Origin: a virus
Strand: one strand, 5' to 3'
IMG/VR virus record: IMGVR_UViG_3300010885_027546
Location: 1-34,091 of that record
Length of the DNA: 34,091 bases
Position 1 is the stretch's first letter, and each line of letters starts with the position of its first letter. Shown here one piece after another: positions 20,840 to 30,859 of this stretch. A program made the translations under genes and the position numbers. The notes below the pieces were generated by a model. That model made no database searches, was not told the origin of the DNA, and saw nothing but the letters and a program-made list of their open reading frames with translations.

Positions 20840-23800
20840 TCAGTTCGTGAAGTCTGCCAATTGGTTGTAGACCGCGTTCTTCTTGACACCCATCTTCACG
20901 CCCGCAGCGTTCCGGTTCTGCCCGGATTCCCGCGCTGCTTTGCGCCATTCCATTTCGTTTTTAAAGGTGATGCGGTGCTCCGGGTGGTCCTCGTTAAACT
21001 TGTCGATCATGCTACGAACAGGAGCCATGTCACCATCCCTTAAAGCCTCTTGGTACTTGCCACCAATGCGCCCCTCACGCTGCTTGACAGCAGATTCCAC
21101 ACCCTTGATGGCGTTGGTTCCCTCGAAGTAGTTGGACTCGGTAGTGGACGTGATACCCAACATCTTCTCAAACGCATTCCAGCCATTGATGTCGGCACCA
21201 GTAGGCGTGCCCTTACCGTCTGTCAAGCCGTCACCGAATCCATACCGGGTGCCCTTGGACAGGTCCGCGATGAACTTAGGCGACAACTTTTCGATACCCT
21301 TGACAAGGTCACCCTGGCTGATGCGCGTCATGCCGTCGAACATCTGTGCAGCTAGACCGCCCACCGGGCCCAGCGCGCTAAGCGCCAGTTCGCCCATATT
21401 TTCCTGCCCTGTGCGCCCCCGCATCTTCAGCATCGGGAACGGTGAAGCCACATCACCCAGACCGATACGCTGCGACAAGTCAGCGCCGAACAGCGCAGGC
21501 AGACCCTTGGCCAAAACATCTGCAGTCTTTGAATCACCAGTCATCTGCTTGAGCATATTGCGAAGCCGTACCTCTGCCTTACCTTCTGGGTCGTCGTCGT
21601 CGATACCCAGGTTAACCAGGAACAGGGCCAAGCTCATGAACGGCAGGCCCATCGTGCCCGCAGCCATACCGGACGACATGGCAAAGTAGGCCAAAGTTGC
21701 CAACGCCTCCTTGCGTTCCGCCTTGTTTTGGATGGCCCGTTTAATGTTGGTGCCCAGCACATACATCATGCTCTGCTGATACCGACGGAACTGGAACACC
21801 AGCTTGGCCAGCGGCACACCACCGCCCTCCCGCATTATCCGGGCCGTCCCTTCGGACGAGTAATCAAACTGGGTATTGACGGTGGTGTTGTAGGCGTACT
21901 CAACAGCTTCTGCATCTGTCTGAATTTTTGGGTCCGCTTTGGCCAGACGGTACGCTGCCAGCGCTGTTGCAACCCGGTTCGCAATTTCAATTTGCTGCGT
22001 CATGAAGCCCATATTGCGGGCTACTTTGGTACGCCAGTCGTTGGTACCTTCAGCAAACAGCGCTGAATCATTCTGCGCACCTTCAGACACGATACCGCGC
22101 TTCATCAGGTTGCGCAACATGGTGCGCTCATCGGTGTTCAGATAAGGCTTGCCATCCAGCCCCTTGTTGTCCTTGTCGATACCTGACCACGCGTCAAACT
22201 TACCGTCCTTGAACCGGGCCTCCTTCAGAATCAGCAAGGCATCTTTCGTAGCACCACCGAGCGCTCTGGTCGCTGCGCCAAAGCCATACTTCCCTGCCAG
22301 TACCGGGCCCGTCACCAGCCAAGGCTGTGTAGAGTTGATGAGCAGGAACGACGGCGATACGCCAAGGTGGTAAAGCCACGACATAGACGACAGAGCATCT
22401 TGCAAAGGGGTTTCGTGCTTGGCCATATCCAGGAATGCGCGCTGCTCCATCTCCCGGAAGATATGCTCCAGCTTGATGTCGCCACGGGATTCAGCCTTCA
22501 TGATGCGCAGCGCGTCGGTCAGTTCGCTGGCATGGGCCATTCTGGCGTTGTAGTACGAACCCTTCTGCCCAGCGGCAGCTACTGCCCGCTGCATGTCGTC
22601 GGTCGCACCCTCGATTCCCTGACGAGCCGCCTCGCGGCGCAGGGCGTGCATTTCTGGCAACGACTGCAACATCATGGCGGTGATCGCGCTGTTGAGCTGC
22701 CCGGCAGTCTCCTTGTCGAACTGCGAATCCACGACATTCATGAAGTTGGCCAGCGTTGCCTGAGAGGCATTGCCCATGCTGCCAGCAATGTACTGGTTAG
22801 CCAGCGTTGCTTCCGGTGTGAGGCCTGCCGCCTTGATGGCTGCCAGCGCAGAGTTCTGCTGCCCTTTGGTTTCGTGCAGGGACACGATGTAGTGCGCCTT
22901 GTCCTTCTTCAGCGTGTTGATCTGCTTGGTCATCTCGGTGCGCTCCTTGCCGGTAGCGTCTTTTACCTTTTGCTGCAACTCTTGGAGCTTCGCGGACTTG
23001 CCGATGGCAAGGTATTCACCAAACCGCGCCAGCGGGAAGTACGGCCCTTTCAGGTCGTTGATCTTCTTGTCATAGTCGTTCAGTGTCTCATCGCGCTCTG
23101 CATCCAGCTGCGCCTTCATGGCCGGGTCACCCTCAGCAGCGTTAAGCCGAACACTGTGCATGTAATCGACCAGCGTGCCGTACGCTTCGCGGCGTTTGTT
23201 CCAGTCACCCACCAGCGTTTCCTTGGTGGCTTGGTAGATCGCCTTGGCTTCCGGTGTCATGACTTTGTACTGCGCAGCCAGCGTGTTGTACTCGCCCAGC
23301 TTGGTCGGGTCCAGGTGCGCGTTGAGCGCGTCGTTAAACGCCAGGTCCGGGTGAATCTGCGTCATGGTTGCCTTCTTCATTATGGCTTCCATGGCGGTGT
23401 TCAGGGCCGGGGACTTCTTCTTGAACGCATCCCATTTAATCAACAGGTCATGAAACACTGCTGACTGCTCGTTGGTTTCCTGCGTCATGCGCTGCTGCAC
23501 ACCAACATAGGTTGGCAAAGACCGCAAGGCGACACCGTGCTGCTCAACCAGTTGGTGGTTCGTCAGAAACCTTGGCGCGTTTTTCTGCCAGAAGTCGGTG
23601 ACGTTGGCGAACCCTGCTTTGGCTGCGGGAGCCAGGGACTTGCTGATGCGCTCTGCTGCCTGCTCGTAGCGGTTGTTCTCGGCGGTGGCGGCGGACGTAG
23701 TTGCTTTGGAGAACTTCACCCGTGACGAGTCCGCGCCTGGGTTGGTTGCCACAGGCAAACCTTTTTGAACTTCCAGCCGTGCAGCGCCGTAGGCCAAGTT

Positions 23801-26800
23801 CACCACGTCCTGGGCGGTCAACTTGTCGGGGTTCATGCCCAGCTTGCGTACAGCCGTCTTGAACGCTGCGTACAGATCACGGAGCCATCTAGCAATAGGG
23901 GAGTTGTACTTGGCTACTGCGGGGTCGATACCGGCCTTGACAGCTTCCTCAACGAAGTACGCCAGGTGCTCGCTGGCGCGATCTTTCTTGTCCGTACCCG
24001 CAGCATCCACACGGGCCAGCGCCTTCTTTGACAACTTGCTCTCAACGCTATCGTCGTTCTTGTCAGCCCATTCTTGCAGCTTACCTGTAAGCCTTTTGAA
24101 TGACTCCGGCGTGAGCATCCGCTCCAGGCCCAGGTGCACACCGACTTCATGCAAGAACACAGCACGTTCATCGCCTTTGGCGATGCGGTCGGCAACAAGG
24201 TAGGCTTTCCCGTCACGGGCCCAAGCCACTGCATCTTTGGTGTTGTACGCCACCAAGTCACGTACGTCAGACAGGTCCGCTGCAGACTCAACAACAACCA
24301 CATTGCGCCCCAGCGCGTCGGCCCGGACGTAGTCCTTGAGGCTGTCCGTCAGCGACTTGGCGGTATGGGTTTCGCCGGAGGTTTGGCCTTTTGAATAGCT
24401 TACTTCGTCTTCGGTGTCGTCGTTCTCGTCGGACTCGGAGTAGTCGTATTCGGTGTCAGTTCGTCCATCAGGTCGAGCACCTGACTTAGACTTGGACCGG
24501 GATTTGGAAGATACAGCCTTAGCAGCGCGCTCGGCTTCTTCTGCGTTGCGCTTTGTGGCGTAGCCTTTGTAGTCTGACTCGTCATACTCCTTCTCCATTT
24601 CCCGTAGTATTTTTGCGGTGCCCGCCGGGTCGCTGAGTGACTTTTGCCGTACAGCGCCCATTATAAGACCGAGCACCCTGCGGTTCTTGTCGTCAAGATA
24701 GTCTTTGCCTTCAAAGGCAAGTTTTGCAAGGGTGCGGGTAGGTACGTCTTTGATCGACTTGGCTGCCCCAAGGGCGCGTGTGTACCAGTTTTGGTCGCGC
24801 AGTTCGCCTTTCTTGGTAGCCGCTATATCCCCAACAGAGCCCCCGACCGAACTTGCAGATCGGCGTTTTGGAGCATCAGGGTCAAAGTCGTCAATACCCT
24901 TGTACTGCTCTTTGTCAACTTCATCCTGCAAACCCACGGCGGTGCCTTCCTTGTCGGCAGTTTCGCTGTCGTCAATGAAACGGTTTGCTTCAGGGTTGTC
25001 GGCGTCGCCGACTTCATCGGTCGCAGATCCTTGCTCAAATCTGGCTTGGACTTCGTCGGTTATCCCCAGGTCCTTCATGGCCTTACTAAAGTTACCCTGC
25101 GACCCCGATTCCATTCCTGCTTTCTTCAGGGCTGTTGTCTGGCTCATCCTGCCTAGCGTGCGCAAACCCTCATCATCCACGCCAAGGTAATAGCGTATGG
25201 CCTTCAGCATTTTTGGGTGGTGCCCGGCTGCAGCATCCAGCATCTCAAGGTCTAGCTGCCCCCCGAGCACCGCAGAGCCCTCGGCCTTGAAGGCCACATT
25301 TTTAGCACCGGATTTGGTCTTCTCTGCCGCAGGTGACCCTGAGTCATTTTTGGCTGTAAAAAATTCATAAGGCAGATTGTTCAGGGCCTCCTCACGACTT
25401 GCCCCCAGAGGCCGGTCAGCCGCCCCGGCTGACTTGAGCACCCACTGCCCGTCAACCTTCTCGGCTTGCGCGTAACCGGCTTTACCCGCCATCTTGGCCA
25501 TGAGTGTCTCAGTGCCGTCAGCGCGAGAACCAAAAGTCACCAACTGTGGGTTTCCGGGAAGATTTTTATCCCCCCCGATATCGACCCGATTATTCTTTAC
25601 ATCGCGGGCTGCCGCCGTGTGAATCTTGCGCAGCTGCGCATCGGTCAGGTCGGGGTCTGTCTCCAGCATGTGCTGCACATAACCCGCAAAAGTATTGCCT
25701 GCTTTCTTCAGGTACAGCACAGCCAACTTGATGTAGTCGGGGAGTAGTTCAAGGAACCCGTCAGGTATGGGTATGCCGCTATTGAGCTGAATGATGCCCT
25801 CGTTGGCTTTGGCAGTTGCTGTTTTTTTATCCGCTATGACTTTACGCGCAGCAGCAATCTGCTCATCAATGGTTGGTGCTAGCTCTGCGGGTTTTGGCTC
25901 TACAGGTTTATCCGCCGCTCTGGTGAATACTTTGGGTTTCTTTACTGCACCCGGCCCTGCGTCGCTGACCACAGATTCAGCTGGCGCGGCGGGTGGAACC
26001 GTAGCAGTTTCTCCAACAACGGGACCTGCTGCGGGCGGCACTGCAGCTGCTTGCACAATCGGTGCTGGGCTTGTGTCAACCTTGGGGGCTTCGGCGTTGA
26101 TGACATTGGCGGGCTTGGTTGGTTTGATTGTTGCCTTCGGTGGCATGGCCGCTTCTGCGGCTTTTAGTTTTGCTGCGTCGGCTGCATCTTTGACAGCCTG
26201 TGCTGCATCTTTGGCAGCCTGTGCTTTGCGGGCGGTCTCAGCTTTGCGGGCCAACCCAAGTGCAGTCTGGCCAGCCTGGTGGCTTGTGTTCAAGGCTTCC
26301 AGAACACTATCAAGACCTTCTAGGGAGATAACTCCCGCTCTACTTTCCAACGCTGCGGAATCTGCAACTATCTTGCCTTTACGCGCATCTTGCTCGGCGG
26401 CTTTCTTGGTGTCATTAGCCGCTTTAACGGCTGGCTTAATAATCGAGTCCACAATGGCCTGGGGCGCTATAGGCGTAGAACTCAGTACCTGCCCAACCAA
26501 CTCGTCGGCCCGGTCTGCCGGTATAACGCCCTGCTCTACCGCTGCAGCAAGTTGCCGGAAAAATGAGGCCTGGTCTTTGTCGACGGGGTTCAACCCCTTG
26601 GCTTTCATCCTGTCTCCGAACTCCGTCGCTTGCCTCCGGCCCTCGGCCTGCGCAGCTTGCGCCTTGGCTTGCTCCTGCTGCTTCTGCACTGCTTGGTAGT
26701 CAGGGTGGTCCATGGCCGCTTCATCAGCCTGGTCGGGCAAACCTGCAGCGCGAAGCTGCCTCTCGTGCGTGGTTTCCGGGGTTTCGACCTGTCCAAGCGC

Positions 26801-28117
26801 CAGGCGCGGAATCATCAACCCGGTGGGTTCTAAGCGGGCGGCTGCAATATCTGCTGGGCTTACTTGCGTAGGGGGTGCAGTAACCCCGGATGTCTGGTCT
26901 ACCAAGGGTTGCGTATCTAAACCTGCACCCGCGCGCGCGGCATTCTGGAACGGCTGGTTCACCGCTTCCACATAACCCATCTGCTTGGCTTGCTCAAAAG
27001 TTATTTCGCCAGATGCGACAGCGGCTTTCAGCATGTCCTGGCGCTGCATGTTCACCGGGCTGCTGGGGCCTGGGCCACCAGAGTCTGGTCTATCCCCAAA
27101 AGTCGCTTGGTACTCAGCGCGCGTCATCGTGCTGCCGTCCGGGAACGAGACCATCTCGTTCGGGCTTCGTACGGACGGGTCCAAACCAACCTGCAGCAAA
27201 TTACCCTGACCACCAGACTCAATGGTGGGGGCTACGGCGGGAGCTTTACGACTCCGAACTCCGCCAAAACTTCCGAGCACACCTTCCACCAGACCGCCAG
27301 CAACGCCCGCGTTGAGGTAGTTGGACTGTTCTTGTTCCGGCGTCAGGTTGCCGTTGTAGGCGTTCTCCATGGCCGTCTGGCCAATTTCACTGGTTGCCCC
27401 AAGGCCCGCCTGCACGCCACTGGCTTTGGCCACGCGCATACCAAGACCGCCGTTGAAGGCGTGCCCCGCACCAAGGCGACCCACCAACATGGCCGTGGGG
27501 GCGGTCTCCAGCAACGAGTAAGGCACGCCGCCCAGCAGGGATTTTGGTCCCGCGTTCTCCATGTCGCCGCCTTCTTGGGCCGCTTGGTAGAGCGAGCCAA
27601 CCGACTGCCCGTAGTTCCATGCGGCACCGCCGACGAGCTGATCTGCTACTGTCTGCCCTGTTGCCAACGCGGCTTTCTTGGCCGCAAAACCTTCCGCTGC
27701 GCCTAGCGCTCCACCCCCCAAAAACTTCGGTGCATAGGCAAGCCCACGAGCCAGCGCCGCAGGCACAACGGCTTGCGGAACAACCATACCAGCAGCGATA
27801 CCACCAACAATATTGGGCACCTGTTTACCGACTTGGTAGCCCAGGTAAGGAAGCCACTGGGATGGTTTGTCATACACATCCTCAATCCGGTCCAGGTCAG
27901 CTCGGCCATTTTTCTGGCTCTCCCACTCGTTTCGCGCGGCCTGCTCATTGGCCCAGTCTTTAAACGTATCAGCCCCAACAGTGTCAGCAACCGCAGCGAT
28001 ACCGCTGTAGCCCAGACCTTGCAGGTCATCAAGGCCCGATGACAAGCCCGCCGCAATGGCGTTGCGCTTAGGAGCCTCGGTGGCGCCACCCGTGTATTTA
28101 TCCCATTGGCTTGCCAT
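20840..28117 (-). CDS. Giant internal virion/ejection protein with zincin motif (polyvalent-type)
   Basis: A 2425-residue protein with GGAGATAA before its ATG. The N-terminus has Ala/Gly-rich hydrophobic helices (about 97-150), then a long Ala/Pro linker (about 600-740) and a Ser/Arg and acidic low-complexity stretch (about 1195-1250). HEVGVH at 1323-1328 is a zinc metallopeptidase motif of the type found in large polyvalent phage proteins. The C-terminal third is helical with a further hydrophobic stretch near 2150-2185. Giants of this kind are the last and largest of the internal (gp14/15/16-like) proteins injected with DNA by podovirus-type phages. It is the distal gene of the leftward operon and ends at the terminator. 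Injection and proteolysis are inferred. Confidence 0.8.
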   Translation of the reverse strand: MASQWDKYTGGATEAPKRNAIAAGLSSGLDDLQGLGYSGIAAVADTVGADTFKDWANEQAARNEWESQKNGRADLDRIEDVYDKPSQWLPYLGYQVGKQVPNIVGGIAAGMVVPQAVVPAALARGLAYAPKFLGGGALGAAEGFAAKKAALATGQTVADQLVGGAAWNYGQSVGSLYQAAQEGGDMENAGPKSLLGGVPYSLLETAPTAMLVGRLGAGHAFNGGLGMRVAKASGVQAGLGATSEIGQTAMENAYNGNLTPEQEQSNYLNAGVAGGLVEGVLGSFGGVRSRKAPAVAPTIESGGQGNLLQVGLDPSVRSPNEMVSFPDGSTMTRAEYQATFGDRPDSGGPGPSSPVNMQRQDMLKAAVASGEITFEQAKQMGYVEAVNQPFQNAARAGAGLDTQPLVDQTSGVTAPPTQVSPADIAAARLEPTGLMIPRLALGQVETPETTHERQLRAAGLPDQADEAAMDHPDYQAVQKQQEQAKAQAAQAEGRRQATEFGDRMKAKGLNPVDKDQASFFRQLAAAVEQGVIPADRADELVGQVLSSTPIAPQAIVDSIIKPAVKAANDTKKAAEQDARKGKIVADSAALESRAGVISLEGLDSVLEALNTSHQAGQTALGLARKAETARKAQAAKDAAQAVKDAADAAKLKAAEAAMPPKATIKPTKPANVINAEAPKVDTSPAPIVQAAAVPPAAGPVVGETATVPPAAPAESVVSDAGPGAVKKPKVFTRAADKPVEPKPAELAPTIDEQIAAARKVIADKKTATAKANEGIIQLNSGIPIPDGFLELLPDYIKLAVLYLKKAGNTFAGYVQHMLETDPDLTDAQLRKIHTAAARDVKNNRVDIGGDKNLPGNPQLVTFGSRADGTETLMAKMAGKAGYAQAEKVDGQWVLKSAGAADRPLGASREEALNNLPYEFFTAKNDSGSPAAEKTKSGAKNVAFKAEGSAVLGGQLDLEMLDAAAGHHPKMLKAIRYYLGVDDEGLRTLGRMSQTTALKKAGMESGSQGNFSKAMKDLGITDEVQARFEQGSATDEVGDADNPEANRFIDDSETADKEGTAVGLQDEVDKEQYKGIDDFDPDAPKRRSASSVGGSVGDIAATKKGELRDQNWYTRALGAAKSIKDVPTRTLAKLAFEGKDYLDDKNRRVLGLIMGAVRQKSLSDPAGTAKILREMEKEYDESDYKGYATKRNAEEAERAAKAVSSKSRSKSKSGARPDGRTDTEYDYSESDENDDTEDEVSYSKGQTSGETHTAKSLTDSLKDYVRADALGRNVVVVESAADLSDVRDLVAYNTKDAVAWARDGKAYLVADRIAKGDERAVFLHEVGVHLGLERMLTPESFKRLTGKLQEWADKNDDSVESKLSKKALARVDAAGTDKKDRASEHLAYFVEEAVKAGIDPAVAKYNSPIARWLRDLYAAFKTAVRKLGMNPDKLTAQDVVNLAYGAARLEVQKGLPVATNPGADSSRVKFSKATTSAATAENNRYEQAAERISKSLAPAAKAGFANVTDFWQKNAPRFLTNHQLVEQHGVALRSLPTYVGVQQRMTQETNEQSAVFHDLLIKWDAFKKKSPALNTAMEAIMKKATMTQIHPDLAFNDALNAHLDPTKLGEYNTLAAQYKVMTPEAKAIYQATKETLVGDWNKRREAYGTLVDYMHSVRLNAAEGDPAMKAQLDAERDETLNDYDKKINDLKGPYFPLARFGEYLAIGKSAKLQELQQKVKDATGKERTEMTKQINTLKKDKAHYIVSLHETKGQQNSALAAIKAAGLTPEATLANQYIAGSMGNASQATLANFMNVVDSQFDKETAGQLNSAITAMMLQSLPEMHALRREAARQGIEGATDDMQRAVAAAGQKGSYYNARMAHASELTDALRIMKAESRGDIKLEHIFREMEQRAFLDMAKHETPLQDALSSMSWLYHLGVSPSFLLINSTQPWLVTGPVLAGKYGFGAATRALGGATKDALLILKEARFKDGKFDAWSGIDKDNKGLDGKPYLNTDERTMLRNLMKRGIVSEGAQNDSALFAEGTNDWRTKVARNMGFMTQQIEIANRVATALAAYRLAKADPKIQTDAEAVEYAYNTTVNTQFDYSSEGTARIMREGGGVPLAKLVFQFRRYQQSMMYVLGTNIKRAIQNKAERKEALATLAYFAMSSGMAAGTMGLPFMSLALFLVNLGIDDDDPEGKAEVRLRNMLKQMTGDSKTADVLAKGLPALFGADLSQRIGLGDVASPFPMLKMRGRTGQENMGELALSALGPVGGLAAQMFDGMTRISQGDLVKGIEKLSPKFIADLSKGTRYGFGDGLTDGKGTPTGADINGWNAFEKMLGITSTTESNYFEGTNAIKGVESAVKQREGRIGGKYQEALRDGDMAPVRSMIDKFNEDHPEHRITFKNEMEWRKAARESGQNRNAAGVKMGVKKNAVYNQLADFTN

Positions 28118-28120
28118 AAA

Positions 28121-28198
28121 TTATCTCCACGACTCAGCAACCGAACCGAGTGATTTCCAGTTGTCAGCCTTGCTAAGGGGTGTCCAGTTATCAGCCAT
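28121..28198 (-). CDS. Possible 25-residue peptide between virion genes
   Basis: A short frame fills almost the whole gap between two virion genes. The peptide starts MADNWTPLSKADNWKSLG with the ADNW block repeated, and its stop codon sits in the ribosome site region of the giant gene. The ribosome site is poor (GAGC), so it may act in translational coupling or be chance. Confidence 0.3.
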   Translation of the reverse strand: MADNWTPLSKADNWKSLGSVAESWR

Positions 28199-28205
28199 AT
28201 TTTGC

Positions 28206-30137
28206 TCACAGTCCGTAACTTTTCTTGATTGCACCGATTTCTGCCAAATACCCATTTGCTTCAACGGTCTTGCCGCGTCGGATGGCATCATCCTTTTTTG
28301 CAAGTAGTTTTGGAACTCTTGGGTCAGCGTTTAACTTCTCAGTTCCGGCGGCAACTTGCTTCTGTCTTTCCTTAAAAAAGTCTAGAGGCGGTTGATTAGC
28401 GCGGGTGGTATCTAAGCCTTGCGGCTGCGTAGTCCCCGCAGCCTTACTGCCTGGTGCTGCTTTTGGTACCTCTTTTAGCCACGGCACTTTACTGGCGTCA
28501 ATCGGGGTGTGGGAGAAAAGTCTATTGAAATCTTCAAGGTCTGCTGCGGTTTGTTTAGTTCCATCCGGCTTACGAGGGTTCATCAACTGGTTCACAGCAC
28601 TCGCAGGAGCAAAACCACGGCTTCCATAAAATGCGTCTTTGTCTGCTGGTAAATCTTTTACATTGCCGTCACCAATACGTTTCTTTTCTATATCAGCCCA
28701 GACGTTATCTATCTGGTATTTGATCGCTGCTGAACCGCCCTTGTTACCCCCTCCAACACCTGCAAGGCCCGCACCCGGTTTTGTATTTAGCATTTGAAGC
28801 TGTTTACGAATACCATCCCCTTCTAGGCCTGCTTGTTGCGGGGGGGTTAGCGCATCAAACCTGGTGTTCAAGTCCTGTATAGCTACTTCATTTTTTGCCC
28901 CCGCTTCCAACGCCGTGGTTCTGGCTTTGTTGTAGTCGCTTGTGCTTTGTGCGCTAATCACATGCGCACCTGCGCTAGTAACCGCCGCACTAGCTTGCTT
29001 TTCCGTCGCCTTGGTCGTACGCTCGTGTAAGTTGTCATTAAACTGGTTACGCGAAAAGCTATACAAAGCCAGGGGGTCTTTAAAGCTCATCAAACCGTTC
29101 AGCATCTCCTCACGCGACTTGAAGACGGTCGGGGCCATTGGTCTGCCATCCAGTGACTTGCGGTTCATGGTTATGCTGCCGTCTTTGTCTTGGGTGATAC
29201 CCGTAGACTGCCCGCCGTCTGGCACGTATTTGTTGTAGAAGTCCGCCACCCCTTGCCAGTTACCCGCCGCAAGATGCCCAGCAGCGACGTTTATGGCCTC
29301 GCCACGCGTCGATGCCTGCAAGGCAATCGTGGTCAGGGACTGCTGCGCAAACTCTTTCATCGTTGCGTTGGCAGCGTCTACCCGGCCTGCTTTGAGCTGT
29401 AAAGTCGCCCTGTGCTGCAGCGCGCCGGTATGGTCCTCCATCGTCAGCGCGCGAGGCGTGCCGTCTTTGTTTTGAGCTAAGCTTGCCAAGTACTTCCCAT
29501 TTTCAACCCCAATTTCTCGGTCAGTCTTTTCGTCAGCTGCGACTTGCTCCTCATGGACGTCTTGTCTTTCACCTCGTTTTTTTCTTAGGCCAAATTCGGC
29601 CTGCTCGTTTCCAAAAGTGGTCTGCGCGTTTCCAAACGTGGTTTGCTCATTTTTAAAACGCTGGGCGTCCCGCTCGCCCGCCGTGATCTGCTGCTGCAAA
29701 GCCATGCCGCGAATCGGGTCGGTCTTGGAAATTACGCCCGCCATGGCGCGGTTGCGCAAACCCTCCATGCGCTCGGGGCTCAACTCATTTGCGTTGTATC
29801 GCTGGCCTAAGAAGGTCGACATGCGCTGGGGCTGTATTCCAAATGCCGTGCCTTGGGGAACCGGTATGCCGTCGTCACCTTGGTACGCTGTGTTGGCACG
29901 CACGTTGTAGCCGCCATCAGTGCCGGGTTCCATGGTGTAGCGGGCAGTGCCATCTTCGTTCTTATCTTGCGCAAACTGTCGCAAGCTGTCGAGGTTAGCC
30001 TCGCTGTAGCCCTGAGAGTCTTCTCGGGTGGCTTTTTGGATGTCCTCAAATTCTTGTTGCTGCTTGGACGACTGATAGGTATCAATCAACCCTTTTGCAA
30101 ATTGCTGGCCTGCTGCAAATTTACTTGCAAAAGTCAT
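28206..30137 (-). CDS. Probable internal virion protein, 643 residues
   Basis: A long, mostly helical Gln/Ala-rich protein with TTGGAGAAG before its ATG, which overlaps the preceding stop as ATGA. Residues 161-183 contain three short TTFGN-type repeats, followed by a basic patch (LRKKRGER). No enzyme motif is visible. Size, helical composition and the place between a 267-residue protein and the giant match the middle of the three-protein ejection set (gp15-like) in podovirus-type phages. There is no sequence proof of that role. Confidence 0.7.
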   Translation of the reverse strand: MTFASKFAAGQQFAKGLIDTYQSSKQQQEFEDIQKATREDSQGYSEANLDSLRQFAQDKNEDGTARYTMEPGTDGGYNVRANTAYQGDDGIPVPQGTAFGIQPQRMSTFLGQRYNANELSPERMEGLRNRAMAGVISKTDPIRGMALQQQITAGERDAQRFKNEQTTFGNAQTTFGNEQAEFGLRKKRGERQDVHEEQVAADEKTDREIGVENGKYLASLAQNKDGTPRALTMEDHTGALQHRATLQLKAGRVDAANATMKEFAQQSLTTIALQASTRGEAINVAAGHLAAGNWQGVADFYNKYVPDGGQSTGITQDKDGSITMNRKSLDGRPMAPTVFKSREEMLNGLMSFKDPLALYSFSRNQFNDNLHERTTKATEKQASAAVTSAGAHVISAQSTSDYNKARTTALEAGAKNEVAIQDLNTRFDALTPPQQAGLEGDGIRKQLQMLNTKPGAGLAGVGGGNKGGSAAIKYQIDNVWADIEKKRIGDGNVKDLPADKDAFYGSRGFAPASAVNQLMNPRKPDGTKQTAADLEDFNRLFSHTPIDASKVPWLKEVPKAAPGSKAAGTTQPQGLDTTRANQPPLDFFKERQKQVAAGTEKLNADPRVPKLLAKKDDAIRRGKTVEANGYLAEIGAIKKSYGL

Positions 30138-30859
30138 GATGCTTCTCCAATTTCAAAGTCAAGTTCTGCCAGATGCGAACGCAGTGCCTCGCGTACGTCT
30201 TGAAGGCTGATGCGGTAGGCGTCTAGTCGCTCGGGGTGTTTGCTTTTCAAGTACGCGGCCTTGCCGTCGTCCCACCATGCAGTGCAGGATAAGCACTCGG
30301 GGGCGCTGATGCCTTGAAAGTGTTCGTAGATATCGTTTTTCGGAGCGCCCACTTCGCGCAGGTACGCAAAGACTTGCTCGTGGCTCCAGTGCTTTATTGG
30401 CAGCAGCACGTCATAGTGCCCGGTAGGCCCCTCGTGCGGAACCTGGCCGGTGTCGGCCAATTTGGTGCCCCGAATCACAGCGTCAACGCCATCCGCCAGC
30501 ATCCGCTCGTGCATGGGGGCCATCAGGTTCTGGTAGCAGCAATCAAATCGGTTGGACAGGCGCTGCTCACTCATGCCATACGCCACGCCTAGCCAATGAG
30601 CTTTTGCCGGAACCACATCAACGGGGTCGCCGTTAACTTTGCGCCACGCGCGCGCGTCGGACTGGACCTCTACAAAATGAGGCACCCAGGGGCGTATTTG
30701 TTCGACCACCGCCAGCGTCTCCGAGCAGCCATCCTGCGTGTTCAGCCAATAAACGGTAACACGATCCAGCTGATCGGCTAACAGATATAGGCAAGCGAGC
30801 GAATCCTTGCCCCCCGAAAAATGGAGAGCTGGGCGCTGGTATTTAGCCAAGTTGAGCAT
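30134..30859 (-). CDS. PAPS reductase-family (PP-loop) protein
   Basis: The 241-residue protein has the PP-loop SGGKDS at residues 15-20 and the overall layout of phosphoadenosine phosphosulfate reductase-like adenylating enzymes. Cysteines occur at FDCCYQN and PECLSC; the C-terminal ECGLH catalytic motif of true PAPS reductases is absent. The gene overlaps both neighbours (TGATG and ATGA), so it is translated with the virion proteins. Related phage proteins are known, but their substrate is unclear. Possible roles are nucleotide or RNA thiolation or sulfur supply; I cannot choose between them. Confidence 0.85.
   Translation of the reverse strand: MLNLAKYQRPALHFSGGKDSLACLYLLADQLDRVTVYWLNTQDGCSETLAVVEQIRPWVPHFVEVQSDARAWRKVNGDPVDVVPAKAHWLGVAYGMSEQRLSNRFDCCYQNLMAPMHERMLADGVDAVIRGTKLADTGQVPHEGPTGHYDVLLPIKHWSHEQVFAYLREVGAPKNDIYEHFQGISAPECLSCTAWWDDGKAAYLKSKHPERLDAYRISLQDVREALRSHLAELDFEIGEAS

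Noticed and set aside
22367-23464. Long plus-strand frame opposite the giant virion gene
   Set aside because: It lies wholly antisense to a well-supported 2425-codon gene and its composition is that of a shadow frame. The same applies to 25791-26699 and 26990-27706.
24079-24092. Perfect GCTTAC-CT-GTAAGC inverted repeat
   Set aside because: It matches the recurring motif but is deep inside the giant coding sequence, far from any start, so I treat it as chance; it warns that the motif is not unique to intergenic DNA.
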